Source: a bacterium 42_11 (GTDB taxonomy: Bacteria; Synergistota; GBS-1). From it: a stretch of DNA of 7,864 bases. The notes beneath the pieces were generated by a model that saw only the letters and a list, made by a program, of their open reading frames with translations, was not told where the DNA came from and ran no database searches. Each line of letters starts with the position of its first letter. Position 1 is the stretch's first letter. The position numbers were made by a program, and so were the translations under genes. The DNA lies in NCBI GenBank assembly GCA_001508835.1, contig LGFB01000054.1, forward strand, positions 1 through 7,864. The letters are read 5' to 3'. Below are positions 1 to 6,071 of the stretch, piece by piece.

Positions 1-492
1 AACTTCTCTCCTTTTCCCCTCCCTCCTTTTAGCGGGGCGCTTTTCTCCAGCCCTCTCCCTAAAGAGGGAAAACAATGCCCTCATGGGCTTACCAAAAAGC
101 CAATAAAGAATTGACAGAAAGGCCACAGTTAAAACAATGGCACTGCCAGCGGTCCCTATGTAGTAGCTCAGCTTAGCGAAAAGAAACCTGCCAACAACTC
201 CACCCTTTTGGGGGAAAAGCCTATCAGGAATGAGAAAATGAAACAAAAGGGAAGAAACGGGAAGAAGGAGGAATAAGGGAAGCATGGGAAGCTTTAATCC
301 CAGAAGAGTCAGACCCTCAAATAATAAGAGCAAACAGAAAAGATAGGAGGATAAGCCGAAAAGCTTCAAAAGCTCTCCCTTGATGAAATTGCCCACCATG
401 CCGGTCTTGAAATTAAGTAGACTTATGATGGAAAAAACGGACGCGAAAAGTAAAAATAAAGCTATGGCTATTTTCCTTTTATCCCTCACCAC
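1..492 (-). CDS. ftsK: DNA translocase FtsK/SpoIIIE, N-terminal membrane domain (3' part cut by window edge)
   Basis: This is the first ~164 codons of an open frame that runs off the window without a stop. It is read as the N-terminal anchor of FtsK/SpoIIIE, the septal ATPase that pumps chromosomal DNA during division. Four hydrophobic stretches are visible, at about residues 7-25, 46-65, 69-87 and 103-132. The family's loop signatures are present: a GMVGNFIKGELLKLFG segment after helix 1 and a GGVVGRFL...IGTAG segment before the last helix. A strongly basic linker (about 137-163) follows, as expected before the motor domain. The RecA-like ATPase and gamma domains lie outside the window, so the call rests on the 4-TM domain alone. 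The start is ambiguous: GTG at 492, GTG at 489 or TTG at 495, all just inside the tldD 3' end. A GGGAGG sequence upstream gives the best spacing (8 nt) to the TTG. The overlap with tldD implies translational coupling. Confidence 0.8.
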   Translation of the reverse strand, partial: MVRDKRKIAIALFLLFASVFSIISLLNFKTGMVGNFIKGELLKLFGLSSYLFCLLLLFEGLTLLGLKLPMLPLFLLLPVSSLLFHFLIPDRLFPQKGGVVGRFLFAKLSYYIGTAGSAIVLTVAFLSILYWLFGKPMRALFSLFRERAGEKRPAKRREGKRREV

Positions 493-1846
493 CAATAACC
501 AACCCTCCCACAAGCATGGTAGGTTGTCCATCTCCTACAGGGACGCTCTGCCCATCCTTACCGCATAAACCCACATCGAAATTTAAGTCCCTTCCAAGCA
601 TCTTTATATTCCTCAGAACTTGAGGCCCATTACCTATGAGAAGCGCGCCTCTAACAGGCTTACCTATCTTGCCCTTCTCTATCAGGTATCCCTCGGTAAC
701 CTTGAACACGAAATTACCATCGGTAGGGTTAACCTCTCCTCCGCCCATCTTTAAGACTAAAAGCCCTCTTTCAACGGAGGATAAAATCTCGTCGAAGGAG
801 TGTTCTCCAGGTTCGAGAAATGTATTGGTCATTCTCGGTATAGGAAAATCCTTAAAGCCTTCCCTTCTCCCATTTCCAGTTAAGGGCAACCCCATCAGCT
901 TCGAAGAGAGTCTATCGGTCAGATACCCCTTAAGTACCCCCTTTTCTATCAAAACGGTTCTCTGTGCAGGAACTCCCTCATCATCGAAACTTATGCTACC
1001 TCCCAGACCAGGGATAGTTCCGTCATCAACAAGAGTGACCAAAGGAGAAGCTACTTCCTGTCCTATCTTCTCGGCATAAACGGAGCTTTCCTTTCTGACG
1101 ATATCTGCCTCAAGACCATGACCACACGCCTCGTGTATCATCGTTCCCCCCGCTTCTCCAGCTATTACCACATCCATCATGCCTGCTGGAGCTGGATCGG
1201 CGGAGAGAGTCAAAAGGGCTCTTTTTAAAACCTTTTCAGCAACTTCAAAAGGGTCACGCTCCTCTAATACCTCATCCCCCTTCGTTCCACCTATAACCTC
1301 ATAACCGGTTTCAAGCCTTCCATCCTTCTCTACCACAACCCCCATGGTAAGAAAGGTATAAATCCTTTTATCGTTTACCAAGCCACCTTCATCATTTCCA
1401 ACCCATACATCTTGATGGGACCTTCTGTAAGACAGGACAACCTGTCTTACAAGCTCATTCTTCCTGAAAAATTCGTTTAGCTTCCAAAGGAGCTCAACCA
1501 TGCCTTGAAGAGGCTCCCTCTTAAGACAGGAGCTCCCTCCGGTTAACAAACTCCTACTAACAAATCTTCCGGGCCTTTCTTCCCTTAACGCTTCTCGTAG
1601 AGCTTTAATGCCCTCCTCGAGAAACTTCACATCAGGAAGCCCGTGAAAGTAGTAATTTCCCTCCCCCTTAACCACTCTCAAGCCCATACCCTTTTTCATG
1701 CCGAAAGCGGAATACTCCAGCTTATCATCCTCTATCTTTATCGATTCCCCACTTGATATCTCTATAAAAACATCGCTTAAATCTCCAAGATTATAAAGGT
1801 TATCGATCGCCTTTAAGGCAAGCTCCTTATAATCCAAAAAACTCAC
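479..1846 (-). CDS. tldD: TldD-family zinc metallopeptidase
   Basis: This is a full-length 455-residue TldD/PmbA (U62) protein; bacterial TldD proteins are usually about 450-480 residues. The HExxxH metal site is HEACGH at 238-243. The C-terminal conserved cysteine, the third metal ligand in characterised TldD, is C428 in a GLCGKDGQSVPVGDGQPT block. The family is known for a TldD/TldE heterodimer that degrades unfolded or small peptides and matures some RiPPs. The partner pmbA/tldE is not in this window, and HEACGH with the C-terminal Cys marks this copy as the catalytic subunit. The annotated GTG overlaps the yqeH stop (GTGA). However, the GGGGGTGA at the junction also fits as a Shine-Dalgarno sequence for a TTG at codon 4 (1837-1835), which could be the real start. 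The gene lies in a minus-strand run between yqeH and ftsK. An 11-bp perfect inverted repeat sits inside it (1426-1451). Confidence 0.96.
   Translation of the reverse strand: MSFLDYKELALKAIDNLYNLGDLSDVFIEISSGESIKIEDDKLEYSAFGMKKGMGLRVVKGEGNYYFHGLPDVKFLEEGIKALREALREERPGRFVSRSLLTGGSSCLKREPLQGMVELLWKLNEFFRKNELVRQVVLSYRRSHQDVWVGNDEGGLVNDKRIYTFLTMGVVVEKDGRLETGYEVIGGTKGDEVLEERDPFEVAEKVLKRALLTLSADPAPAGMMDVVIAGEAGGTMIHEACGHGLEADIVRKESSVYAEKIGQEVASPLVTLVDDGTIPGLGGSISFDDEGVPAQRTVLIEKGVLKGYLTDRLSSKLMGLPLTGNGRREGFKDFPIPRMTNTFLEPGEHSFDEILSSVERGLLVLKMGGGEVNPTDGNFVFKVTEGYLIEKGKIGKPVRGALLIGNGPQVLRNIKMLGRDLNFDVGLCGKDGQSVPVGDGQPTMLVGGLVIGGEG
1426..1451. repeat. Perfect 11-bp inverted repeat with 4-nt loop inside tldD
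   Basis: Arm 1426-1436 (TGTAAGACAGG) is the exact reverse complement of 1441-1451, with loop ACAA. It lies in codons for about residues 132-140 of TldD, a poorly conserved part of the protein. The 10-mer TAAGACAGGA recurs about 100 nt away, near 1532-1541. It could form a stable mRNA hairpin on either strand. No function is known. Confidence 0.8.
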
Positions 1847-2889
1847 CCCCTGATACTTCTTCTCAGATTGAAACTAACCTTAGAAGGAAGTAACAAGCTA
1901 ATCTTCCCTTCTCCCTTAAAAAGGGAAACCCATCCCAACCCTGATATCGCTAAATCTAACCCCTCCGAAACTTCTAAAACCTCTTCACTCCAACCTATTT
2001 CCTCTATCCTATCAAAACATCCCTTACAGGGAGGCTTAAGCCATTCACCAGCGCCTTCCTTGATCACCTCTTTTAGTCTCTTTTGATTTGTCCTATGTAA
2101 AGGAACTTCATAAGAAACAAAGGGTTTTAAAAGTAACCCCCCTGTCAAAACGGTTAAGGCCGAAAGCCCTCCCAATGAGAGGCTCTTTCCGCTCTTCAGA
2201 AAGAAAATCTTGCCGGAAAGCTTCTTAGATGGAATAACCTTCTTCTGGCAATCGGGGCAGAGAAGGTCATAAAGCCTGCCCGAAGGAACGAGTCCCGGTG
2301 TATCAATAAAAATAGTGCCTTCCTCGTTTTTTCTCTCCACCACATCTATGGTAGTCCCCGGCCACGGAGAAACGGTTATGCTCTCATCACCTAAAAGCCT
2401 ACCAACCAAACTGCTTTTACCCACATTCGTAACTCCCATGAATGCAACCTTTTTCCCCCTATAGACAAAGTTAAGCTCCTCCCAAAAACCTTTTAAACCC
2501 CACCCCTTCTTACTCGAGGTCAAGAAGACCTTCCCACTCCAACCTTTTTCCTCTCTCAGCCATTTTACTATCTCTTCCTTAGAGAAGGGGAGAAGATCGG
2601 TCTTATTAACCACGACCCATATATTTTTGGCCTCCCTAAATCTATCTAAAACCCAGCTTCCCTCAATATCAACTCCATCAACTATCAAGCAAATCAGATC
2701 AACATTTTTTGCTATCTCATCGAAGGGGAAATCCTCAACGGGAACGCTTCTAAATTCTCCATAGTACTTTATCTTAAAACATCTTTGACATAAGCCCCGC
2801 GGGTCGTCAAGCTTTTCAGGCGGTATATATCCCGGTCTTTTAGGGTCATCGCTCTGAAGAGGAACCCCACAACCCCTGCACCTTTTCAT
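1843..2889 (-). CDS. yqeH: YqeH-type circularly permuted ribosome biogenesis GTPase
   Basis: This is a 348-residue protein, close to the ~366 of Bacillus YqeH. It begins with a four-cysteine zinc finger (C4, C7, C34, C37). The GTPase motifs come in permuted order: G4 NKTD at 95-98, a G5-like TSSKKG at 124-129, the Walker A/G1 GVTNVGKS at 152-159, G2 PGTT at 177-180, then G3 DTPG at 196-199. This permutation identifies the YqeH/YjeQ/YlqF group, and the N-terminal finger points to YqeH. Extra Cys pairs (CPDC near 216 and CKGC near 289) lie in the C-terminal half. YqeH acts in 30S subunit assembly in Bacillus. The ATG at 2889 has GAGGAG 8 nt upstream, so this start is secure. It overlaps the DUF4911 gene by 44 nt and tldD by 4 nt, so coupled translation is likely. 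Confidence 0.95.
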   Translation of the reverse strand: MKRCRGCGVPLQSDDPKRPGYIPPEKLDDPRGLCQRCFKIKYYGEFRSVPVEDFPFDEIAKNVDLICLIVDGVDIEGSWVLDRFREAKNIWVVVNKTDLLPFSKEEIVKWLREEKGWSGKVFLTSSKKGWGLKGFWEELNFVYRGKKVAFMGVTNVGKSSLVGRLLGDESITVSPWPGTTIDVVERKNEEGTIFIDTPGLVPSGRLYDLLCPDCQKKVIPSKKLSGKIFFLKSGKSLSLGGLSALTVLTGGLLLKPFVSYEVPLHRTNQKRLKEVIKEGAGEWLKPPCKGCFDRIEEIGWSEEVLEVSEGLDLAISGLGWVSLFKGEGKISLLLPSKVSFNLRRSIRG

Positions 2890-3151
2890 ACTCCATCTCC
2901 TCTATTTTTAAGCCTTCATCCCTCAATCCCTCTATGACCTTAAGACATATAGGGAGACACGAAGGAGTAGTAATAAGCACGATTACGCCTTCTTTAGGAT
3001 CCATAGTCCTTATTTCCCCTATCTCATCATAGCATTGAAATATGGAACACAGATAATATATCTCTCTATAGTCGAGCTTAAAAAACTTTCTAATAAGAGT
3101 CTTATCTGCCTCTCTTGAGATATCTATTTTTGGCCTCGACATGCTCATCAT
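2846..3151 (-). CDS. DUF4911 domain protein, small, function unknown
   Basis: This is a short soluble protein of about 101 residues. It has a core of 'REIYYLCSIFQCYDEIGEIRTMDP' type, then a KEGVIVLITTP strand and a C-terminal helix. I recognise this as DUF4911, a family of unknown function found in anaerobic Firmicutes and related thermophiles. No catalytic motif is seen. Three cysteines cluster in the middle (LCSIFQC and PSCLPIC), but not in a clear metal-binding spacing. The open frame extends up to an ATG at 3178, which would overlap mltG by 77 nt. I prefer the ATG at 3151, with 3148 and 3142 also possible, because it keeps the overlap to about 50 nt and places the conserved core near the N-terminus. 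None of these starts has a strong ribosome-binding site, so translation probably depends on coupling to mltG. The 3' end overlaps yqeH by 44 nt. Confidence 0.75.
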   Translation of the reverse strand: MMSMSRPKIDISREADKTLIRKFFKLDYREIYYLCSIFQCYDEIGEIRTMDPKEGVIVLITTPSCLPICLKVIEGLRDEGLKIEEMEYEKVQGLWGSSSER

Positions 3152-4109
3152 AGGTTCTCGAAAAGTGATGCCCTCCATCTCCCTTACTAACGAAATAGAG
3201 ATAATCGACCTTTGCGGGGAAAAAAACCCCTAAAATGGCTTTCAATCCGGGGTTGCATATGGGCCCCGGTGGCAGTCCGCTATAAAGATAAGTATTGTAA
3301 GGAGAGTCTATTTTTAAGTCATCGAAGGTTAACCGTTCCTTTCTCTTAGGTAGGATATACTCCACGGTAGCGCAGGATTCAAGCTTCATCCCCTTTTTTA
3401 GTCTATTGTAAAACACAGCAGCTATTATTGGATATTCCTCATCCTTTAAGCCTTCCTTCTCAACTATGGAGGCGAGTATTATAGCCTCGTGAAACCTCAA
3501 TCCAAGCTTTGGAAGCTCCTTGAGCATCTCCGGCTTTATAGCCCTCTCAAATCTTTTAAGCATTGCACTGATGACATTCCTGGGGGAAGCATGCTTAGGA
3601 AAGTAATAGGTATCAGGAAACAGGTAACCCTCAAGGCTTGAAGAGGGAATCTCATCTAAAAATTTAAACCCCTTAAATACTTCCTTCCCGTTAAAAACCA
3701 GATTCAAAAACTCCTCCTCTGAAGTAATAACTTCTTTATCCAAAAGAATCTCGGCTATCTCTCTTGCCGTCAGCCCCTCAGGTATGGTCACCTTCTCAAG
3801 GCGAGGTCTCTCCTTGAGGGCCTCTATAACCTCATAGATGCTCATACCCTCGCTTAAAAAGTAACCACCCGCTCTAAGAAAAAGCCCATGCCTCCTCGCT
3901 TCTTCAAGAAAAATCTCGGAGCTTTTTATAACCCTTAGTTTCTCAAGCCTTTTTCCGACGCCCGAAAGGTTTTCATTGGGATATATGTAAAAGCTCACCT
4001 TCCCACCTTTTGAAAGCTTAGGCAAATCTTCAAGCTTAAGAGGGTAAATCAACGGATAGGCGAAGAAGAAAACGGAAAAAACGAAAATCAAAAAACCCAT
4101 TAACCTCAT
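3102..4109 (-). CDS. mltG: Endolytic murein transglycosylase MltG (YceG family)
   Basis: This 335-residue protein is close to the E. coli MltG length of 340. MltG cleaves nascent peptidoglycan strands at the inner membrane and so sets glycan chain length. A single N-terminal membrane anchor spans about residues 4-23. A LysM-like region follows (about 38-110, ending KVTIPEGLTAREIA). The catalytic domain then contains EGYLFPDTY at 160-168, ASIVEKE at 213-219 (E217 aligns with the catalytic glutamate of E. coli MltG), AAVFYNRL at 230-237, SPYNTY at 269-274, GLPPGPI at 278-284 and a terminal YFVSKGDGGHHFSRTYDEH. A cysteine (C246) sits in the substrate-groove segment where an Asp or Thr is common. 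The ATG at 4109 has GGGGTGAG 7 nt upstream, overlapping the stop of the DUF445 gene; the gap between the two genes is 8 nt. The gene sits directly upstream of DUF4911 and yqeH. Confidence 0.95.
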   Translation of the reverse strand: MRLMGFLIFVFSVFFFAYPLIYPLKLEDLPKLSKGGKVSFYIYPNENLSGVGKRLEKLRVIKSSEIFLEEARRHGLFLRAGGYFLSEGMSIYEVIEALKERPRLEKVTIPEGLTAREIAEILLDKEVITSEEEFLNLVFNGKEVFKGFKFLDEIPSSSLEGYLFPDTYYFPKHASPRNVISAMLKRFERAIKPEMLKELPKLGLRFHEAIILASIVEKEGLKDEEYPIIAAVFYNRLKKGMKLESCATVEYILPKRKERLTFDDLKIDSPYNTYLYSGLPPGPICNPGLKAILGVFFPAKVDYLYFVSKGDGGHHFSRTYDEHVEAKNRYLKRGR

Positions 4110-4117
4110 TTACCGAC

Positions 4118-4714
4118 TCACCCCATAAGCTTTATGATAGCGAGCTGAATAAAACCAATCAGCAAACCCAAAACTCCCCCCGCTATCTCAACAAAGCGAA
4201 GCTCCCTGGAGGCTACACGCATAACGATTCCCTCAAACTCCTTAAAATCAAAAGCATTAACCTTCCCCTCTACAATATCCTTCAAAGTGAGCCGTTCTAA
4301 AACCTCTTCTCTAATTTTATCTCTTATCTCAGGAATAGCTTCCCTCAGCTTCCTTTCGAGCCACCCATTTAAAAAATAAGATATGGGAAATAAAAAGGTC
4401 TCTGGAAACCATGAAGGATAGGCCTCCTTAACCCTTTTCTCTATGAGAGATAAAATCCTCCTCACCAGAGCATCCTCTATTTCCGGACTCTCAAGCTTCG
4501 CCCAGACATCATTCTTCGAAAGGAGCTCCTCTTCTACCACCTCAGCAATAGCTTTTGCTATTGCCCTTTTCCTTCTCGGCAAAACCCCCTGAATTTCGAT
4601 ACCAAGAATAGGTATCCTTACAGGCTCATGAGGCCTAAAAAGCAATTTTATAGCAATAACATTGGTTATCCACCCAACAAAAGCAGCCACAGCCGGCAAA
4701 ATTATATATTCCAT
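4118..4714 (-). CDS. DUF445 family membrane protein
   Basis: This is a 198-residue protein of the DUF445/YheB-like group. The N-terminal hydrophobic segment (about 3-26) contains the family signature GWITNVIAIKLLFRPHEP. It is followed by an amphipathic middle rich in Lys, Arg and Glu, and a second hydrophobic helix at the C-terminus (about 178-196). The expected topology is two membrane anchors holding a helical domain. The molecular function is unknown. It is shorter than the ~400-residue DUF445 proteins and corresponds to the compact form. The ATG at 4714 has no recognisable Shine-Dalgarno sequence. Minus-strand elements TTGAAA (4727-4722) and TATAAT (4706-4701) with a 15-nt gap overlap the start, but the TATAAT falls inside the gene, so the 5' end of this transcript is unclear. 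It is the first gene of the minus-strand run leading to mltG, yqeH, tldD and ftsK. Confidence 0.85.
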   Translation of the reverse strand: MEYIILPAVAAFVGWITNVIAIKLLFRPHEPVRIPILGIEIQGVLPRRKRAIAKAIAEVVEEELLSKNDVWAKLESPEIEDALVRRILSLIEKRVKEAYPSWFPETFLFPISYFLNGWLERKLREAIPEIRDKIREEVLERLTLKDIVEGKVNAFDFKEFEGIVMRVASRELRFVEIAGGVLGLLIGFIQLAIIKLMG

Positions 4715-4726
4715 GAAGCCGTTTCA

Positions 4727-4747
4727 AGGGCGGGTTATCCCCGCCCT
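4727..4747 (-). terminator. GC-rich hairpin between ferredoxin and DUF445 genes, possible terminator
   Basis: AGGGCGGG (4727-4734) pairs perfectly with CCCGCCCT (4740-4747) around a 5-nt loop. Read on the minus strand it lies just after the ferredoxin stop and is followed by TTGAAACGG rather than a U-tract. It is therefore either a weak or partial terminator that lets some transcription into the DUF445-mltG run, or an mRNA 3'-end stabiliser. A 14-bp palindrome, CCTTTTTAAAAAGG (4751-4764), lies between the ferredoxin stop and this hairpin. Confidence 0.5.
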
Positions 4748-4764
4748 CAACCTTTTTAAAAAGG

Positions 4765-4986
<222 letters not shown>

Positions 4987-4989
<3 letters not shown>

Positions 4990-5015
4990 ATACTACAACA
5001 ACCCAAACTTTTCAA
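4987..5015 (-). promoter_or_regulatory. Sigma-A/sigma-70-type promoter of ferredoxin gene
   Basis: The minus strand has a -35 TTGAAA (5015-5010), a 17-nt spacer and a -10 TATAGT (4992-4987). Each hexamer matches consensus at 5 of 6 positions. The predicted start is near 4980, giving a leader of about 36 nt. Confidence 0.8.
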
Positions 5016-5056
5016 GTTGCTCGGAAGCAAGAAAACTAAGCGAAAAAAACATGTTT
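5006..5056. promoter_or_regulatory. Cluster of short dyads in the divergent intergenic region
   Basis: Three further small palindromes lie between the divergent genes: AACTT-TTC-AAGTT (5006-5018, over the ferredoxin -35), TTGCT-CGGA-AGCAA (5017-5030) and AAACATGTTT (5047-5056, at the -35 of the plus-strand promoter). They share no clear common half-site with the stronger dyad at 4974-4989. They could be regulator sites or chance structure in AT-rich DNA. Confidence 0.35.
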
Positions 5057-5082
5057 AAAATATAATAATCTTTTGCTATAAT
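5054..5082 (+). promoter_or_regulatory. Promoter of the XRE regulator gene
   Basis: A perfect TATAAT (5077-5082) is preceded by TGC, forming an extended -10, with TTTAAA (5054-5059) 17 nt upstream as a weak -35. A second TATAAT at 5061-5066 has no matching -35. The predicted start near 5089 gives a very short leader before the Shine-Dalgarno sequence at 5090-5096. Confidence 0.65.
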
Positions 5083-5104
5083 AAACTTCAAAGGAGTGAT
5101 AGAT

Positions 5105-5437
5105 TTGGATATAGGCAAAAAAATTAAAAACCTGAGAAAGAAGAAAGGGTTAACGTTGCAGGAGCTTTCTCAAAGGAGCGGTGTCTCCCCAGGCTACATT
5201 TCAATGCTTGAAAGGGGCTTTAAAAAATCACCCACACTGGATGTATTAAAAAAGCTCGCAAAGGGACTCGAAGTTAACCTATCGGAGCTAATAGGAGAAG
5301 AGCTGGTCAACCTCGAAAAAGACGAAAGGACGAAGCTTCTTCTTAGGGCTGCAAACGAGTTATCGAAGTTAGATTTGGAAAGCTTGGAACAGTTACTTAG
5401 GGCGATAAGAGAGCTTAAAAAGAAAGAAGACGAATGA
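5105..5437 (+). CDS. XRE/HTH_3-family transcriptional regulator
   Basis: This is a 110-residue DNA-binding protein. Residues about 3-60 form a Cro/C1-type helix-turn-helix, with recognition region LQELSQRSGVSPGYISMLER at 18-37 and the typical SPTLDVLKKLAKGLEVN tail. Residues 62-110 are Lys/Glu-rich and predicted helical, suited to dimerisation or to being the protease-sensitive linker. I chose the TTG at 5105 because AAAGGAG (5090-5096) lies 8 nt upstream and the protein then begins at the family's conserved helix 1; the in-frame GTG at 5096 falls inside that ribosome-binding site. The gene overlaps the ImmA-like peptidase by 4 nt (ATGA). This is the arrangement of ICEBs1 ImmR/ImmA and Deinococcus DdrO/IrrE, where the peptidase cleaves the repressor. 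Targets are unknown; dyads in the upstream region are candidates for autoregulation and ferredoxin control. Confidence 0.92.
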   Translation: MDIGKKIKNLRKKKGLTLQELSQRSGVSPGYISMLERGFKKSPTLDVLKKLAKGLEVNLSELIGEELVNLEKDERTKLLLRAANELSKLDLESLEQLLRAIRELKKKEDE

Positions 5438-6033
5438 GCTTACCCGTGGACTTGGAAAAGATAGCCTTAAGCTTGGGTATAACCTTAATCCCTTACCCCT
5501 TGCCATCATCTATTTGTGGCTTCGCCTACTTAGGGAAAAGCAAGTTCATCATTTATAACTCCAACCATCCCCTAACGAGACAAAGGTTCACAATTGCCCA
5601 CGAAATCTATCATATAGAAAAACACCTCATGCGCGAAAGGATGATCAAGAAACATAGAAAAGTTCTTGAGGAAGAAGCAAACAGGGGAGCAGCGAAAATC
5701 TTACTACCCTACAGCGACTTATTAGCACACATAAAAGAGGCTCATTGGAGATACGACCTCACTTCGCTTGCTAAAAAGGCAATCGTATCTCCCATAACCC
5801 TCGTAAAGAGATTAGATGAAACAAAACTTCTTAAGGTATCACTGTATAAAATTAGCCTCAAGGGAAGCTCGCCATGCATATCCAAGCTATACGGCGACTC
5901 CGTCCCTTTACCTAACCCAGCCCTTTTAAGAGAGGGAGCCAATGGGAAGGAATTCTTCTTCAGAAGTAACGGCCATTTATTCCGATTCTCCAGATACGGA
6001 GAAAACACCCTCCTTTACGCCTATGTGATATAA
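5434..6033 (+). CDS. ImmA/IrrE-family zinc metallopeptidase (COG2856)
   Basis: This 199-residue protein carries the ImmA/IrrE signature. H56, E57 and H60 lie in TIAHEIYHIEKH, and a downstream EEEANRGAAKILLP block at 79-92 supplies the third metal ligand (E80 or E81) and the characteristic LLP motif. A helical VSPITLVKRL segment near 119-128 matches the usual 'VS...V..RL' element. Characterised relatives cleave the XRE repressor encoded beside them when a signal arrives, derepressing its genes. The 4-nt overlap with the XRE gene supports that pairing, and no separate ribosome-binding site is obvious, so translation is coupled. After about residue 130 there is a ~70-residue C-terminal region I do not recognise; it has two Cys-free aromatic stretches (EFFFRSNGHLFRFSRYG) and could be a sensor or binding domain. 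No phage or ICE genes surround it, so a chromosomal regulatory role is more likely than immunity. Confidence 0.9.
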   Translation: MSLPVDLEKIALSLGITLIPYPLPSSICGFAYLGKSKFIIYNSNHPLTRQRFTIAHEIYHIEKHLMRERMIKKHRKVLEEEANRGAAKILLPYSDLLAHIKEAHWRYDLTSLAKKAIVSPITLVKRLDETKLLKVSLYKISLKGSSPCISKLYGDSVPLPNPALLREGANGKEFFFRSNGHLFRFSRYGENTLLYAYVI

Positions 6034-6034
6034 T
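6026..6034 (+). promoter_or_regulatory. Possible extended -10 promoter for the diguanylate cyclase gene
   Basis: TGATATAAT overlaps the ImmA stop codon and forms a TG-N-TATAAT extended -10. No -35 hexamer is seen 17 nt upstream. It would give a short leader to the TTG at 6072. The motif may be chance at an AT-rich stop. Confidence 0.35.
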
Positions 6035-6071
6035 ATGTCCTAAGTTTACCGCTTGGAGGCAAGATTAAACC

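Noticed and set aside
380..568. Plus-strand frame ending in a DALPIL-like string that resembles translated sequencing adaptor
   Set aside because: On the minus strand the same bases encode the conserved CGKDGQSVPVG motif of TldD, so it is genuine genomic sequence and not contamination.
636..1079. 147-codon plus-strand open frame
   Set aside because: It is antisense to the conserved catalytic half of tldD, has no ribosome-binding site and resembles no family; it is a shadow frame.
3247..3269. CCGGGG...CCCCGG inverted repeat in mltG
   Set aside because: It encodes the conserved GLPPGPICNPG motif; Gly/Pro codons force the G/C runs.
4545..4564. 8-bp perfect hairpin (GCAATAGC/GCTATTGC) inside the DUF445 gene
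   Set aside because: It arises from the repetitive peptide AIAKAIA, so the symmetry is explained by the protein sequence.
5742..6008. Minus-strand frame within the peptidase gene
   Set aside because: It is antisense to a well-supported gene, with no ribosome-binding site and no recognisable domain.
5105..6033. Prophage or ICE immunity module (ImmR/ImmA)
   Set aside because: The gene pair fits by family, but no integrase, excisionase, attachment site or phage gene is visible and the flanks are metabolic and housekeeping genes.
5105..6033. Toxin-antitoxin pair
   Set aside because: The peptidase carries intact HExxH and EEEAN...LLP motifs of a repressor-cleaving protease; nothing resembles a known toxin.
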